Notes: generated from the letters alone by a model not told the origin. DNA of 64,000 bases from Dyella lipolytica (GCF_030160075.1 NZ_BSNQ01000003.1:1898373-1962372), one strand, 5' to 3'. Shown: positions 1-10,758, numbered from the stretch's first letter. Made by a program: numbers and translations.

Positions 1-1646
1 CGCATCACCGCCAGATCCGCCGAAAGCGGGTTGGCCAGCGGCACCAGCTGCTCGGTCATACCCCAGCGCTGGAGCACATCATGGCCGATGAAGGCGAGGT
101 TTACGGCTTCGTAGTAGCCGCGCGCCGCCAGTTGCTCGCGCACTGCCAGCTCATTAAGGCGGGCCTCGGGTTCCGCGGCGAGCGTCAACGCGCCGGCCGG
201 CGTGTGCGTGGGAATGTTTTCATAGCCATGGATGCGCGCAACCTCTTCGATCAGGTCTTCCTCGCGCTCGATGTCAAAGCGGCGACTTGGCGCGGTGACC
301 TGCCAGCCATCGGCCGACGGCTCGACCTTCATGCCAAGCGCCGTGAAGATACGTACGACTTCGCCGTCGGCGACGGTGAGGCCAAGCACACGCGCCAGCC
401 GCGCGCGGCGCAGCAGGATCGGCTTCGGCGAACGCAGGTGTTGCGGCAACGTGACGTCCACCAGCGGACCGGCGACACCGCCGGCAATGTCGAGGATCAG
501 TCGCGTCGCATACTCGACGGCGATGCCGGGTAGTTCCGGATCGACGCCGCGTTCGAAACGGTGTCCGGCATCGGTGTGCATGCCCAACTTGCGGCTGCGG
601 CCGATGATGGCCGACGGAATCCAGTGGGCGGCTTCCAGAAACACGTTGCGCGTGTCGTCGGTGACGCGCGTATCCAACCCACCCATGATCCCGCCGAGCG
701 CAACGGCACGCGCTCCTCGGCCACCACGGCTATCGGAGACCACAAGGAAGTCGTCATCCAACTCGACAGTGCGGCCGTCAAGCAGCGCGAGTGGTTCGCG
801 CGCGCGCGCCGGACGCACGACAATCTCGCCTTCCAGCTTGTCTTTGTCGAACGCATGCATGGGCTGGCCAAGTTCCAGCATGACGTACTGCGTGACGTCG
901 ACGAGAAAGCTGATCGGACGCAGCCCACTGCGACGCAACCGCTCGGCCATCCACACCGGCGTTTCGGCTCTGGCGTTCACGTTGTCGATGACGCGACCCG
1001 CGAAGCGCGGCACGCGCGGACCCGCATCGAGCACGACCTTCATCGTGGCATCGCTTTGAGCAGGCACCGGCGCGGTATCGAGCGGGATCACCTCGCTACC
1101 CAGCGCTGCGGCAACGTCGAATGCGATGCCACGTACGCTGAAGCAATCGGCACGATTAGGCGTAAGTTTGATTTCGATGCTGGCGTCCGGCAGACCGAGG
1201 TAGGTCGCAAGCGGCGTACCGATCGGCGCATCGGCGGGGAGTTCGAGCAGGCCCGACGCATCGGGATCAACGCCCAGCTCTTTGGCCGAACAAAGCATGC
1301 CGAACGATTCAACCCCACGCAGCTTCGCCGCTTTGATTGCGATGCCGCCGGGCAGATTGGCGCCAACGGTCGCCAACGGAGCGACCAGGCCAGCGCGTGT
1401 ATTGGGTGCACCGCAGACGATCTGCACGACGCCGCTGCCCGTGTCCACCTCACAGACCTGCAGGTGATCGGCCTCCGGGTGCTTCTGGGCGCTGACGATG
1501 CGCGCCACGATCACGCCATCAAGCGAGTTGCCCAATGGAGCGACGTCCTCGACCTCCAGGCCGATTGCCGTCAGCGTCGCAGCAAGTTCGTCGCGCGAAG
1601 CGCGGGTCGGAACATGGTGACGCAACCAATTTTCGGAGAATTTCAT
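1..1646 (-). CDS. pheT: Phenylalanine-tRNA ligase beta subunit, N-terminal 548 codons (partial)
   Basis: Beta subunit of the (alpha-beta)2 enzyme that charges tRNA-Phe in the cytoplasm. The reading frame is open from an ATG at 1646 (first residues MKFSENWLRHH) to the window edge without a stop. About 240 residues of the usual 790 or so therefore lie outside. The EMAP-like tRNA-binding domain falls at about residues 40-150 and the family block containing FERGVDPEL near residue 365. The gene starts 21 nt after the pheS stop, which fits a pheST transcription unit. Identity is clear from the sequence and from the partner gene. Confidence 0.96.
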   Translation of the reverse strand, partial: MKFSENWLRHHVPTRASRDELAATLTAIGLEVEDVAPLGNSLDGVIVARIVSAQKHPEADHLQVCEVDTGSGVVQIVCGAPNTRAGLVAPLATVGANLPGGIAIKAAKLRGVESFGMLCSAKELGVDPDASGLLELPADAPIGTPLATYLGLPDASIEIKLTPNRADCFSVRGIAFDVAAALGSEVIPLDTAPVPAQSDATMKVVLDAGPRVPRFAGRVIDNVNARAETPVWMAERLRRSGLRPISFLVDVTQYVMLELGQPMHAFDKDKLEGEIVVRPARAREPLALLDGRTVELDDDFLVVSDSRGGRGARAVALGGIMGGLDTRVTDDTRNVFLEAAHWIPSAIIGRSRKLGMHTDAGHRFERGVDPELPGIAVEYATRLILDIAGGVAGPLVDVTLPQHLRSPKPILLRRARLARVLGLTVADGEVVRIFTALGMKVEPSADGWQVTAPSRRFDIEREEDLIEEVARIHGYENIPTHTPAGALTLAAEPEARLNELAVREQLAARGYYEAVNLAFIGHDVLQRWGMTEQLVPLANPLSADLAVM

Positions 1647-1667
1647 GCGTGTCGGTTCCTGCTGCGA

Positions 1668-2684
<1,017 letters not shown>

Positions 2685-2695
2685 TCACAGAAACA

Positions 2696-2734
2696 CAAAC
2701 AAAAACGGGGAGAAGGCGTTTGGCCTTCTCCCCG
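2696..2734 (-). terminator. Intrinsic terminator or attenuator between rplT and pheS
   Basis: A perfect 12-bp stem (2706-2717 with 2723-2734, loop of 5 nt) is followed on the minus strand by TTTTTG and further T-rich sequence. This has the form of a Rho-independent terminator downstream of rplT. It ends about 30 nt before the pheS ATG, too close for a separate promoter, so partial termination or attenuation is likely. No Phe-rich leader peptide of the E. coli pheM kind is visible in the 104-nt gap. Confidence 0.85.
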
Positions 2735-2767
2735 CTTGATTCACATCATATCGTCAGTGGTTGACGA

Positions 2768-3127
2768 TCAAGCGGCCAGACTGGCCTTCGCCTTTTCTGC
2801 GATGGCCCCAAACGCCTTGATGTCGTGCACGGCGATATCGGCCAGCACCTTGCGATCGACGGTGATACCGGCCTTGGCCAGACCGTTGATCAGGCGGCTG
2901 TAGGACAGACCGAACTGACGGGCAGCAGCATTGATACGCACGATCCACAGGGCGCGGAACTGACGCTTCTTCTGCTTGCGGCCGATATAGGCGTACTGAC
3001 CGGCCTTGATGACGGCCTGGTTAGCAACGCGGAAGACCTTGCGACGGGCGTTGTAATAGCCCTTCGCACGGCCGATGATTTTTTTGTGACGACGACGGGC
3101 GGTAACGCCACGCTTTACACGAGCCAT
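2768..3127 (-). CDS. rplT: 50S ribosomal protein L20
   Basis: Large-subunit protein that binds 23S rRNA early in assembly; in other bacteria it also represses its own operon by binding the rpmI-rplT leader. At 119 residues it has family length. It begins [16 protein letters not shown] and carries the basic N-terminal extension and the globular part with the [14 protein letters not shown] block. It lies 16 nt downstream of rpmI. An upstream purine-rich segment (GGAGGA-like) gives a good ribosome site. No oddities. Confidence 0.98.
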   Translation of the reverse strand: MARVKRGVTARRRHKKIIGRAKGYYNARRKVFRVANQAVIKAGQYAYIGRKQKKRQFRALWIVRINAAARQFGLSYSRLINGLAKAGITVDRKVLADIAVHDIKAFGAIAEKAKASLAA

Positions 3128-3143
3128 GGTTTAGTCCTCCGCC

Positions 3144-3341
3144 TTAGAGATACGGCAACATGCGTGCTACACCCTTGGTGTCGCAAGCTTTGACGTGGTT
3201 GGTGGCGCGCAGGTTGCGCTTACGCTTGGTCGACTTCTTGGTAAGAATGTGCGACTTGAACGCATGGCCGGCCTTGAACTTGCCGGACGCGGTCTTGCGA
3301 AAACGCTTCGCCGCCGCGCGATTGGTCTTGATCTTGGGCAT
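3144..3341 (-). CDS. rpmI: 50S ribosomal protein L35
   Basis: Small basic protein (65 residues) of the large subunit. The start at [14 protein letters not shown] is fixed by homology; an in-frame upstream ATG would add 22 residues that do not belong to the family. GGAG lies upstream of the ATG on the minus strand. It is transcribed with rplT, and the 200-nt gap to infC may carry a translational control region for both genes. Confidence 0.97.
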   Translation of the reverse strand: MPKIKTNRAAAKRFRKTASGKFKAGHAFKSHILTKKSTKRKRNLRATNHVKACDTKGVARMLPYL

Positions 3342-3545
3342 GGGAATGCTCCGTGATGGGGGTGCTACCCCGGTTTCTGACTGATCTGGCGGTGGCCTCA
3401 GGGCCACGCTTTCCGTCCTGCCACGATCGGTTCACGACCCTTCCTTGCGGGTCGAACTGACAAGTATACGTGAGGCGCTGGGCCAAAGCCAGCCAGTTGC
3501 CGAGCAACGGCCCTCTCCCTGGCAGGGAGAGGGAAATATGGCGGA
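3342..3545 (-). promoter_or_regulatory. infC-rpmI intergenic leader
   Basis: A 204-nt non-coding gap inside a ribosomal operon. Directly after the infC stop there is a 10-bp stem at 3511-3533 (loop GGC) without a T-tract. Further toward rpmI a possible TATACT -10 box is seen on the minus strand near 3465. The L20 autoregulation known in other bacteria acts in this position, but I cannot match a specific leader family by eye. An internal promoter plus leader is an inference. Confidence 0.4.
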
Positions 3546-4070
3546 TTACTTCTTCTTGGGCCCGATCATCATGACCATCTGCCGCCCTTCCAGACGCGGG
3601 AAGGATTCGATCTGGCCGTTCTCGCCCACATCTTCCTGAATCTTCCTGGCCAGGTTCTGGCCGAGATCCTGGTGGGACATTTCGCGACCGCGGAAGCGGA
3701 TGGTGACCTTGACCTTGTCGCCCTCTTCCAGAAAGCGAAGCATGTTGCGCAACTTGATCTGGTAGTCGCCCACGTCCGTCACCGGACGGAACTTCACTTC
3801 CTTGATTTCGACCTGCTTTTGCTTCTTCTTGGCCGCCTGGGCCTTCTTCTGGGCTTCGAACTTGAACTTGCCGTAGTCCATGATGCGGCAGACCGGCGGG
3901 TCGCCGTTGGGCTGGATTTCGACCAGATCGAGCCCCGCTTCCTCGGCAGCGCGCAGCGCCTCGTCGCGGGTAAGAATGCCAAGCTGCTCGGCATCGGGTC
4001 CGATCACACGCACACGCGGTACGCGGATCTCATGGTTGCGACGGTTGCCCTTAGTTTCGGTGGTGGCGAT
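3546..4070 (-). CDS. infC: Translation initiation factor IF-3
   Basis: IF-3 binds the 30S subunit, checks the start codon and prevents premature 50S joining. With an ATC start at 4070-4068 the protein has 174 residues, close to the usual 175-180, and opens (M)[17 protein letters not shown]. That block contains conserved N-domain residues, and a start at the internal GTG (4013) would lose it. GGAGGA lies 7 nt upstream of the ATC. The family blocks [12 protein letters not shown] and RFRGREMSH are present. Non-AUG starts in infC are a known basis of autoregulation by IF-3. It lies 41 nt after thrS. Confidence 0.94.
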   Translation of the reverse strand: MATTETKGNRRNHEIRVPRVRVIGPDAEQLGILTRDEALRAAEEAGLDLVEIQPNGDPPVCRIMDYGKFKFEAQKKAQAAKKKQKQVEIKEVKFRPVTDVGDYQIKLRNMLRFLEEGDKVKVTIRFRGREMSHQDLGQNLARKIQEDVGENGQIESFPRLEGRQMVMMIGPKKK

Positions 4071-4083
4071 ACCACTATCCTCC
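4068..4083 (-). promoter_or_regulatory. infC: infC ribosome-binding site with non-canonical ATC start
   Basis: On the minus strand GGAGGA (4083-4078), a 7-nt spacer and then ATC (4070-4068) precede the conserved IF-3 N-terminus in frame. No in-frame ATG, GTG or TTG occurs between this site and the conserved N-terminal region. E. coli infC uses AUU for self-regulation; AUC here would serve the same purpose. Confidence 0.8.
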
Positions 4084-4111
4084 AGAAGATGTTGAAGTCG
4101 ACCGTACGGCG

Positions 4112-6013
4112 TTAGCGCCGCGTCTCGGTCTCCAGGCGTTCGATGAAGCTGGCTAGCGGCATGCTGCCCAAGTCTTCGCCCGAACGGGTACGCACGGAAA
4201 CAGCCCCCGATTCCTTTTCGCGATCGCCGACCACAAGCAGGTAGGGCACTTTCTGCAACGTATGTTCGCGGATTTTATAGCCGACCTTCTCATTGCGCAA
4301 ATCGGCGTGCACCCGGAAGCCTTTATCGACAAGGGTTTGCGTTACCTGACGGACATAGTCGGCCTGGGCGTCGGTGATGCTGAACACCTGTGCCTGTACC
4401 GGCGCCAGCCACGGCGGCAGGTTGCCGGCGTGGTGTTCGATGAGGATACCGATGAAGCGTTCCATCGAGCCTACGATGGCCCGATGCAACATAACCGGAT
4501 GTTTGCGTTGACTATGTTCGTCGACGTATTCCGCCCCGAGGCGCTCCGGCATCATGAAATCCACCTGCATGGTGCCGACCTGCCAGGCGCGGCCGATCGA
4601 GTCTTTCATGTGGTATTCGATCTTGGGGCCGTAGAAGGCACCCTCGCCAGGTAGCTCGTCCCATTGCACCCCGGCTGAGCGCAAGGCGGCGCGCAGCGCA
4701 TCCTCGGCGCGATCCCAAACGGCGTCGCTGCCGATGCGCTTGTCGGGGCGCAGGGCGATCTTCAGCGCGATGTCGTCGAAACCGAAGTCGGTGTAGACCT
4801 TCATCGCCTGCTGATGGAAGGCGGTGACCTCCGATTCGATTTGGCCTTCCGTGCAGAAGATATGGCCATCGTCCTGCGTGAAGGCACGCACGCGCATGAT
4901 GCCGTGCAGCGCGCCGGAGGGCTCGTTGCGATGGCAGCCACCGAATTCACCGTAGCGGACCGGTAGATCGCGGTAGCTATGCAAATTGGTGTTGTAGATC
5001 TGCACGTGACCTGGGCAGTTCATCGGCTTCAGTGCGTAGGTGCGCTTTTCCGATTCCGTGAAGAACATGTTTTCCTGGTAGTTGTCCCAGTGGCCGGACT
5101 TCTTCCACAGGCTGACATCCATGATCTGCGGACCGCGCACTTCCTGGTAGCCGCTGCTGCGATAGACGCCGCGCACGTATTGCTCCACGGCCTGCCAGAT
5201 GGCCCAGCCGTTCGGATGCCAGAACACCATGCCCGGCGCTTCTTCCTGCTGGTGGAACAGGTCCAGCGCCTTGCCGATCTTGCGGTGATCGCGCTTTTCG
5301 GCTTCTTCCAACTGGTGCAAGTAAGCCTTGAGGTCTTTGTCGCTGAGCCACGACGTTCCGTAGATGCGCGTCAGCATCGCGTTGTTGGAATCACCGCGCC
5401 AATACGCGCCGGCCACCTTCATCAACTTGAACGCGCGCAGCTTGCCCGTGTTCGGCACGTGCGGGCCGCGGCACAAGTCGGTGAATTCACCCTGCGTGTA
5501 GAGCGATAGCTCTTCGTTCGCAGGAATGCTCTCGATGATCTCGGCCTTGTATTCCTCGCCGATACCGCGGAAGAACTTCACCGCGTCGTCGCGCGATTTC
5601 ACGCTGCGCGTTACCGGCAGTTGTTCCTTCACGATCTTTTCCATCTCCGCCTCGATCTTCACCAGATCGTCCGGCGTGAAGGGGCGCTCGTAGGCGAAGT
5701 CGTAATAGAAGCCGTTGTCGATCACCGGACCGATCGTCACCTGCGCACCCGGAAACAGCCGCTGCACGGCCTGCGCCAGCAAGTGCGCCGTCGAATGACG
5801 CAGGATCTCCAGCGCATCCGGGCTTTTCTCGGTAACGATCTCGAGGCTGGCGTTGTGGTCGATAGGGAAGCTGGCATCCACCAGCTTGCCGTCCACCTTG
5901 CCAGCCAAGGTGGCCTTGGCCAGGCCGGCGCCGATAGAGGCAGCCACGTCCTGCACCGTCACAGGATGGTCGAAGGGGCGTTTGCTGCCGTCGGGTAGCG
6001 TGATCTCAATCAT
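4112..6013 (-). CDS. thrS: Threonine-tRNA ligase
   Basis: Class II synthetase that charges tRNA-Thr and edits Ser-tRNA. At 633 residues it has normal length from MIEITLPDG; the longer frame adds 43 unrelated residues, so 6013 is the start, with AGGT 7 nt upstream. Domains in order are TGS (about 1-65), the N2 editing domain with its His/Cys metal-site residues, the catalytic core with the zinc-ligand block NCPGH and the class II motifs, and the C-terminal anticodon-binding domain. First gene of the thrS-infC-rpmI-rplT-pheST run. A hairpin-rich leader lies upstream. Confidence 0.97.
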   Translation of the reverse strand: MIEITLPDGSKRPFDHPVTVQDVAASIGAGLAKATLAGKVDGKLVDASFPIDHNASLEIVTEKSPDALEILRHSTAHLLAQAVQRLFPGAQVTIGPVIDNGFYYDFAYERPFTPDDLVKIEAEMEKIVKEQLPVTRSVKSRDDAVKFFRGIGEEYKAEIIESIPANEELSLYTQGEFTDLCRGPHVPNTGKLRAFKLMKVAGAYWRGDSNNAMLTRIYGTSWLSDKDLKAYLHQLEEAEKRDHRKIGKALDLFHQQEEAPGMVFWHPNGWAIWQAVEQYVRGVYRSSGYQEVRGPQIMDVSLWKKSGHWDNYQENMFFTESEKRTYALKPMNCPGHVQIYNTNLHSYRDLPVRYGEFGGCHRNEPSGALHGIMRVRAFTQDDGHIFCTEGQIESEVTAFHQQAMKVYTDFGFDDIALKIALRPDKRIGSDAVWDRAEDALRAALRSAGVQWDELPGEGAFYGPKIEYHMKDSIGRAWQVGTMQVDFMMPERLGAEYVDEHSQRKHPVMLHRAIVGSMERFIGILIEHHAGNLPPWLAPVQAQVFSITDAQADYVRQVTQTLVDKGFRVHADLRNEKVGYKIREHTLQKVPYLLVVGDREKESGAVSVRTRSGEDLGSMPLASFIERLETETRR

Positions 6014-6338
6014 GATTCGTACCTGTACGTCACATCTATGACGTGCTTTTTTTGAAGAGTCCGGCCATGGATGGCCGGTTTTTCTTTGCCCGTCTGGATG
6101 ACGGGCAAAAATAAAGGCGCCAAGCGCCTTTTGTTGGGACACAAGGCGTGGCGGTTATCAGCGTTGGAAGCGGGTAGTTGCCATGTCACACACTCGACCG
6201 ACGCCTGGGCGCGGGCCACCTTGTCTCCGTGGGTTCGGAACCGAAAATTAGTTTAGCGCACCGCCGGTGTCAATTCAGCGCATCGGCGAAACGAGCGGCC
6301 AACGATAGAATAAACGGGACACCTTTCCGGACATTTGC
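6014..6338. promoter_or_regulatory. Intergenic region: thrS leader with three hairpins, and the epimerase promoter
   Basis: A 325-nt gap between divergent genes. Three consecutive perfect stems lie close together: 6061-6078 (7 bp, 4-nt loop), 6088-6106 (7 bp, 5-nt loop) and 6114-6130 (7 bp, 3-nt loop). They would all lie in the thrS 5' leader. Two of them are followed by T-runs on the plus strand (TTTTTC after the first, TTTTG after the third), and the third also by TATTTTT on the minus strand. E. coli thrS is controlled by tRNA-like leader operators; whether these hairpins do the same is not established. No tRNA gene was found here. Confidence 0.5.
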
Positions 6339-7352
6339 ATGCGCATCCTCGTCACCGGCACCGCCGGCTTCATCGGCGCCGCTCTCGCGGAACGATTATT
6401 GGCCCGTGGCGACGAGGTCTATGGCATCGACAATCACAACGATTACTACGATCCGGCGCTGAAAGAAGCACGCCTCGCCCGCTTCGCTACGCATCCGAAC
6501 TACACCCATCTGCGCGCGGATCTTGCCGACGCTGCGGCGATCGACCGAGCCTTTCAGGTATTCCAGCCCCAGCGCGTCGCCAACCTGGCTGCGCAAGCCG
6601 GCGTGCGTTACTCACTTAAAAATCCGCAGGCCTACGTACAGAGCAACGTAGTCGGCTTCGTCAACGTGCTCGAAGCCTGCCGCTACGGCAAGGTGGAACA
6701 TCTGGTGTACGCCTCGTCCAGCTCGGTCTACGGGGCGAATCGCAAGCTGCCCTTCGCGGTAGAAGACGCTGTCGATCATCCCGTGAGCCTTTATGCGGCC
6801 AGCAAAAAAGCAAACGAATTGATGGCGCACACGTACAGCCAACTGTACGACCTGCCCACTACCGGCCTGCGTTTCTTCACGGTGTACGGCCCCTGGGGCC
6901 GCCCGGATATGTCACCGATCCTGTTCGCTGATCGCATCGTGCGCGGCGAGTCGATCGATGTCTTCAACTACGGTAACCACAGTCGCGACTTCACTTACGT
7001 GGACGACATCGTGGAAGGCGTGATCCGCACACTCGATCATGTTGCGCAACCCGATCCGACGTACGACCCGCTGCATCCGAACCCGGGCACATCGAGTGCG
7101 CCTTATCGCGTCTACAACATCGGCAACGATCAACCCGTGCAACTGATGCGCTTTATCGAGCTACTTGAGCAGCATCTCGGGCGCAGCGCGGAAAAACGAT
7201 TGCTGCCGATGCAGGCCGGCGACGTGCCCGATACCTGGGCCGATGTGTCGGCGCTGCGTCGCGACGTGGGCTACGCGCCGAATACGCCGATCGAAACCGG
7301 CGTGGCGCGCTTCGCGGAGTGGTATCGCGATTACTATCGCGTCAAAGCGTAA
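6339..7352 (+). CDS. NAD-dependent sugar-nucleotide epimerase (UDP-glucuronate 4-epimerase-like)
   Basis: Extended short-chain dehydrogenase of 337 residues. The N-terminal Rossmann motif GTAGFIG (about 7-13) binds NAD. The catalytic Ser lies in SSSSVYG, and the Tyr/Lys pair in YAASKKANE. The block RFFTVYGPWGRPDM and the later FNYGNHSRDFTYVDD are typical of the CapI/LpsL group, which interconverts UDP-glucuronate and UDP-galacturonate for surface polysaccharides. It stands alone, without other polysaccharide genes nearby. Substrate assignment is by family only; UDP-glucose 4-epimerase is less likely. Confidence 0.88.
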   Translation: MRILVTGTAGFIGAALAERLLARGDEVYGIDNHNDYYDPALKEARLARFATHPNYTHLRADLADAAAIDRAFQVFQPQRVANLAAQAGVRYSLKNPQAYVQSNVVGFVNVLEACRYGKVEHLVYASSSSVYGANRKLPFAVEDAVDHPVSLYAASKKANELMAHTYSQLYDLPTTGLRFFTVYGPWGRPDMSPILFADRIVRGESIDVFNYGNHSRDFTYVDDIVEGVIRTLDHVAQPDPTYDPLHPNPGTSSAPYRVYNIGNDQPVQLMRFIELLEQHLGRSAEKRLLPMQAGDVPDTWADVSALRRDVGYAPNTPIETGVARFAEWYRDYYRVKA

Positions 7353-7372
7353 CTACGACGAGTTCCGCCGAT

Positions 7373-7822
7373 TCAGAATGGCTTGGCGAGCACTAGATAC
7401 AACACGCCGAGCAGCAAAAGCACCGGAAGCTCGTTCAGCCAACGCAACGCGCGCGCCGAAGGCAAAGCGCCTCCTTTTTCGCTGCGCTTGATCGCCCGGC
7501 CGGCCCAACTGAAATAAATCAGCAGCATTACGACGATGCTTAGCTTGGCGTCGATCCAGTGCATCGACGCGACCACGTTCGGCATCGTCTGGGGAAAGAC
7601 GCGCCAGCCCTCCCACAGGATCAGGCCAAACACCGCAGCCATGCCGAACAGGTTGTGGCCAAAGCGGTACAGCCGGCGGCCCATGAGCTGCAGCCGGGCG
7701 CGTACAGCCGCGTCATCGCCCGCCTCGGCGATATTCACCAGAATGCGCGGCAGGTAGAACACCGTCGACATCCAGGCAATGACGAACAGCAGATGAAACG
7801 TCTTGACCCACAGGTAGACCAT
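7373..7822 (-). CDS. HemJ/CopD-like integral membrane protein
   Basis: A 149-residue protein with four predicted membrane helices. It starts MVYLWVKTFHLLFVIAW, with a conserved His in the first helix, followed by FYLPR, and a Lys in a later helix (HWIDAKLSIVV). These features resemble the HemJ family (protoporphyrinogen IX oxidase of many bacteria) and the related CopD fold. The longer frame adds 16 residues without family character, so 7822 is the start. It is convergent with the epimerase, 20 nt apart. Heme synthesis is plausible but not proven. Confidence 0.75.
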   Translation of the reverse strand: MVYLWVKTFHLLFVIAWMSTVFYLPRILVNIAEAGDDAAVRARLQLMGRRLYRFGHNLFGMAAVFGLILWEGWRVFPQTMPNVVASMHWIDAKLSIVVMLLIYFSWAGRAIKRSEKGGALPSARALRWLNELPVLLLLGVLYLVLAKPF

Positions 7823-7844
7823 GTCCGAAGCCCTCGTTCGCGCA

Positions 7845-7878
7845 AAGAAAAACGGCGTGCCGTAAAGCACGCCGTTTT
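7845..7878 (-). terminator. Intrinsic terminator after tRNA-Val
   Basis: Stem of 12 bp (7849-7860 with 7867-7878, 6-nt loop), followed on the minus strand by TTTTTC. It lies 9 nt beyond the tRNA 3' end and upstream of the HemJ-like gene, so it ends the tRNA transcript. Confidence 0.85.
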
Positions 7879-7887
7879 ATCGGGATT

Positions 7888-7962
7888 TGGTGGGCGGTAC
7901 AAGGATCGAACTTGTGACCCCTTCCATGTCAAGGAAGTGCTCTACCGCTGAGCTAACCGCCC
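7888..7962 (-). tRNA. tRNA-Val (anticodon GAC)
   Basis: The minus strand gives a complete cloverleaf of 75 nt with CCA encoded. The acceptor stem is GGGCGGT with ACCGCCC, the D arm contains AGCTCAGCGGTAGAGC, and the anticodon stem is CTTCC/GGAAG around loop TTGACAT. The T arm holds GTTCGATCC. The anticodon GAC reads the Val codons GUC and GUU. A terminator follows 9 nt downstream. Confidence 0.97.
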
Positions 7963-8014
7963 ACAGCTCGCCCGGCTGGCCGCGCGAGCCGTGCAGTATA
8001 CGGGAAGACCAAAA

Positions 8015-10051
8015 TCAGCGCAAAGCCCGCTCCCGCAGCTGGTGGATCTGGTCGCGCAGGCGGGCCGCATCCTCGAACTCCAGATTTTCGGCGTGTTTAT
8101 ACATTTGGGCCTCCAGCCGCTTGATCATGGCCGAGGCCTGAGCCACGTCCAGCGCCGCATATTCGGCCCCCTGCTCTGCAATGGCCGCAATCGCGCGATC
8201 GCGCATCGATTTGCCGCGACCACCACGGCCCGGCACCTCACTGCGCGCCCCTTCCATGATGTCGGCAATGCGGCGCACCACCGACGCAGGCGTGATCCCG
8301 TGCGCCTCGTTCCAGGTCCGCTGCTTTTCGCGGCGGCGAGCCGTCTCGTCCATCGCGGCCTTCATCGAGCGGGTGATCTCGTCGGCGTAGAGAATGGCCT
8401 TGCCACGGAGATTACGCGCCGCGCGGCCCATGGTTTGGATCAACGAACCGGTGGAACGCAGGAAGCCCTCTTTGTCCGCGTCGAGAATGGCGACCAGCGA
8501 AACCTCCGGCATGTCCAGACCCTCGCGCAGCAGGTTGATGCCAACCAGCACGTCGAATTCGCCTAGGCGCAGATCGCGGATGATTTCCACGCGCTCCACG
8601 GTTTCGATGTCCGAGTGCAGGTAGCGCACTTTCACATCGTGTTCGCTGAGATATTCGGTGAGGTTTTCCGCCATGCGCTTGGTGAGCGTGGTGACCAGCA
8701 CACGGTCGCCCATCGCGATACGCTTCTTGGCTTCGCCCAGCAGATCGTCGACCTGGGTGCGGACAGGGCGAACTTCCACTTCCGGATCGATCAGGCCGGT
8801 AGGACGCACGACCAACTCGACCACCGCATCGCCGGATTTTTCCAGTTCGTAAGCACGCGGTGTGGCGGAGACATAGATCGAACGCGGGGCGCGGCGCTCC
8901 CACTCCTCGAAACGCAACGGGCGGTTGTCCATCGCCGAAGGCAGACGGAACCCGAACTCCACCAGGGTCTCCTTGCGCGAGCGGTCGCCTTTGTACATCG
9001 CGCCAAGCTGCGGGATCGTCACGTGCGACTCGTCCACGACGAGCAAGGCATCGGGCGGCAGATAGTCGAACAGTGTCGGCGGCGGTTCGCCCGGGGCGCG
9101 GCGGGTGAGGTGCCGCGAGTAGTTCTCGATGCCCTGGCAATAACCCACCTCGGCCATCATCTCGATGTCGAAGCGAGTGCGCTGATCCAAACGCTGCGCC
9201 TCGACCAGGCGATTCTCTTTGTAGAGATATTCGAGACGTTCCTTCAACTCGACCTTGATCGTCTCGATCGCGTTCAACACGCTCTCGCGTGTGCTGGCGT
9301 AGTGCGTACGCGGATAGACGGTGTAGCGCGGCACTTTGCGGATCGTCTCGCCGGTCAGCGGATCGAACAACGAAAGGTTTTCCACTTCGCCATCGAATAG
9401 CTCGATGCGCAACGCTTCGGTTTCCGATTCAGCCGGAAACACGTCGATGATTTCACCGCGCACACGATAAGTGCCTCGACGCAGCTCCATTTCGTTGCGG
9501 GTGTACTGCAGCTCGGTCAGCTGGCGAATCAGCGCGCGCTGATCGATGCGTTCGCCGCGCGCCAGAATCAGGCGCAGCGACAGGTAATCGTCAGGGTCGC
9601 CCAAGCCATAGATCGCCGAGACCGTCGCGACAATCAGGGCATCTTTGCGCGAGAGCAGCGCTTTCGTGGCCGCTAGGCGCATCTGCTCGATGTGCTCGTT
9701 GATCGAGGCGTCTTTCTCGATAAAGGTATCCGACGCGACGACGTAAGCTTCAGGCTGGTAGTAGTCGTAGTAGCTGACGAAGTACTCCACCGCATTGTGC
9801 GGAAAGAATTCCTTGAACTCACCGTACAGCTGCGCGGCCAAGGTTTTGTTCGGCGCCAGCACGATGGTTGGACGCTGCACCTGGGCAATCATGTTGGCGA
9901 TAGTGAACGTCTTGCCCGACCCCGTCACGCCGAGCAGGGTCTGCGCAGCCAGACCGGCTTCGAAACCTTCAACGAGACGGCGGATAGCCTCGGGCTGGTC
10001 GCCGGCCGGTTGGTAATCGGATACGAGTTCGAAGCGGTCGCGGTCGGTCAT
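8015..10051 (-). CDS. uvrB: UvrABC excinuclease subunit B
   Basis: DNA damage-verification helicase of nucleotide excision repair; it takes over the lesion from UvrA and recruits UvrC. At 678 residues it has normal length. Walker A GVTGSGKT lies at about 41-48, the beta-hairpin region with [11 protein letters not shown] follows, then the DESH helicase box, the C-terminal helicase half, and a UVR motif ([13 protein letters not shown]) at the end that binds UvrC. It is a single gene with no SOS box that I could recognise upstream. It is divergent from the pseudopilin gene. Confidence 0.98.
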   Translation of the reverse strand: MTDRDRFELVSDYQPAGDQPEAIRRLVEGFEAGLAAQTLLGVTGSGKTFTIANMIAQVQRPTIVLAPNKTLAAQLYGEFKEFFPHNAVEYFVSYYDYYQPEAYVVASDTFIEKDASINEHIEQMRLAATKALLSRKDALIVATVSAIYGLGDPDDYLSLRLILARGERIDQRALIRQLTELQYTRNEMELRRGTYRVRGEIIDVFPAESETEALRIELFDGEVENLSLFDPLTGETIRKVPRYTVYPRTHYASTRESVLNAIETIKVELKERLEYLYKENRLVEAQRLDQRTRFDIEMMAEVGYCQGIENYSRHLTRRAPGEPPPTLFDYLPPDALLVVDESHVTIPQLGAMYKGDRSRKETLVEFGFRLPSAMDNRPLRFEEWERRAPRSIYVSATPRAYELEKSGDAVVELVVRPTGLIDPEVEVRPVRTQVDDLLGEAKKRIAMGDRVLVTTLTKRMAENLTEYLSEHDVKVRYLHSDIETVERVEIIRDLRLGEFDVLVGINLLREGLDMPEVSLVAILDADKEGFLRSTGSLIQTMGRAARNLRGKAILYADEITRSMKAAMDETARRREKQRTWNEAHGITPASVVRRIADIMEGARSEVPGRGGRGKSMRDRAIAAIAEQGAEYAALDVAQASAMIKRLEAQMYKHAENLEFEDAARLRDQIHQLRERALR

Positions 10052-10171
10052 GTTCTTACCTTGCGGGCTCTTTGAGCCATTTTAAATGCTGCATGCTGAC
10101 ATAACCTGTCAGCAGCACCCGACGGCTTACCCATCCAGCAACCCGTTGGCCCGCGAAAAATGAGGCCTAGC

Positions 10172-10747
10172 ATGGCTGGAATGCGGCTATGGAGTGCCAA
10201 CTTGTCTTTCCGATACACGCAACGAGGCTTTGGACTTATCGAACAGATCATCGTGCTGGTCGTGCTGGCAGTGGTCGCCACCATAGCCGTGCCGTCGTTT
10301 CGACACCTGCTCAATGGGCACGAGCTACGTTTGGCGCAAACCGATTACATCGCCGCCTTGCAGCACGCGCGCAACCTGGCCGTGAACGAACAAGTGCGCG
10401 TCATCTTTTGTCCCAGCAGGAATGCTTTGACTTGCAACGGTAGCAGCTCATGGAACGACGGCTGGCTGATAGGGCGAGCGGACCCTCAAAACAAGGGTCA
10501 GCTTGTCGGGCCGCCGCTCTACGTAGGTGGCAGATACCGAAGCTCGCTCATCATTAGCGGTAGCACTGCGAAAAAATACATCTGGTTCGATCCGGATGGC
10601 AGCGCCGCCGGCACCAATCTAAGTCTTTTATTCTGTGTCCGGGGCGAGCCCCAGCGAGTACTGAAGGTGGTGATAGCGCCCAAAGGCCGCGTCAGAGGCG
10701 ACGTGGTCGACGCGAACGACACCACGCCATGTGCCACATCGGAATAA
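10172..10747 (+). CDS. GspH/FimT-family pseudopilin
   Basis: Type IV pilin-like protein, 191 residues from the ATG at 10172, chosen because GAGG lies 6 nt upstream; an ATG at 10160 is the alternative. The prepilin peptidase site RG-FGLIE follows a 19-residue leader, then comes a hydrophobic helix (LIEQIIVLVVLAVVATIAVP). The C-terminal part has the GspH/FimT layout, with Cys residues near CPSRNALTC and a Cys close to the C-terminus. It probably acts as a minor pilin in pilus or type II secretion assembly. It is isolated from other pilin genes here, so the system it serves is unclear. Confidence 0.85.
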   Translation: MAGMRLWSANLSFRYTQRGFGLIEQIIVLVVLAVVATIAVPSFRHLLNGHELRLAQTDYIAALQHARNLAVNEQVRVIFCPSRNALTCNGSSSWNDGWLIGRADPQNKGQLVGPPLYVGGRYRSSLIISGSTAKKYIWFDPDGSAAGTNLSLLFCVRGEPQRVLKVVIAPKGRVRGDVVDANDTTPCATSE

Positions 10748-10758
10748 TGCGAGCAGGA

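Noticed and set aside
2735..2767. Possible pheM-type leader peptide
   Set aside because: The only ATG codons are followed at once by TGA; there is no Phe run.
6160..6260. tRNA-like GGTTCGGAACC segment upstream of thrS
   Set aside because: No acceptor, D or anticodon stems can be placed around it.
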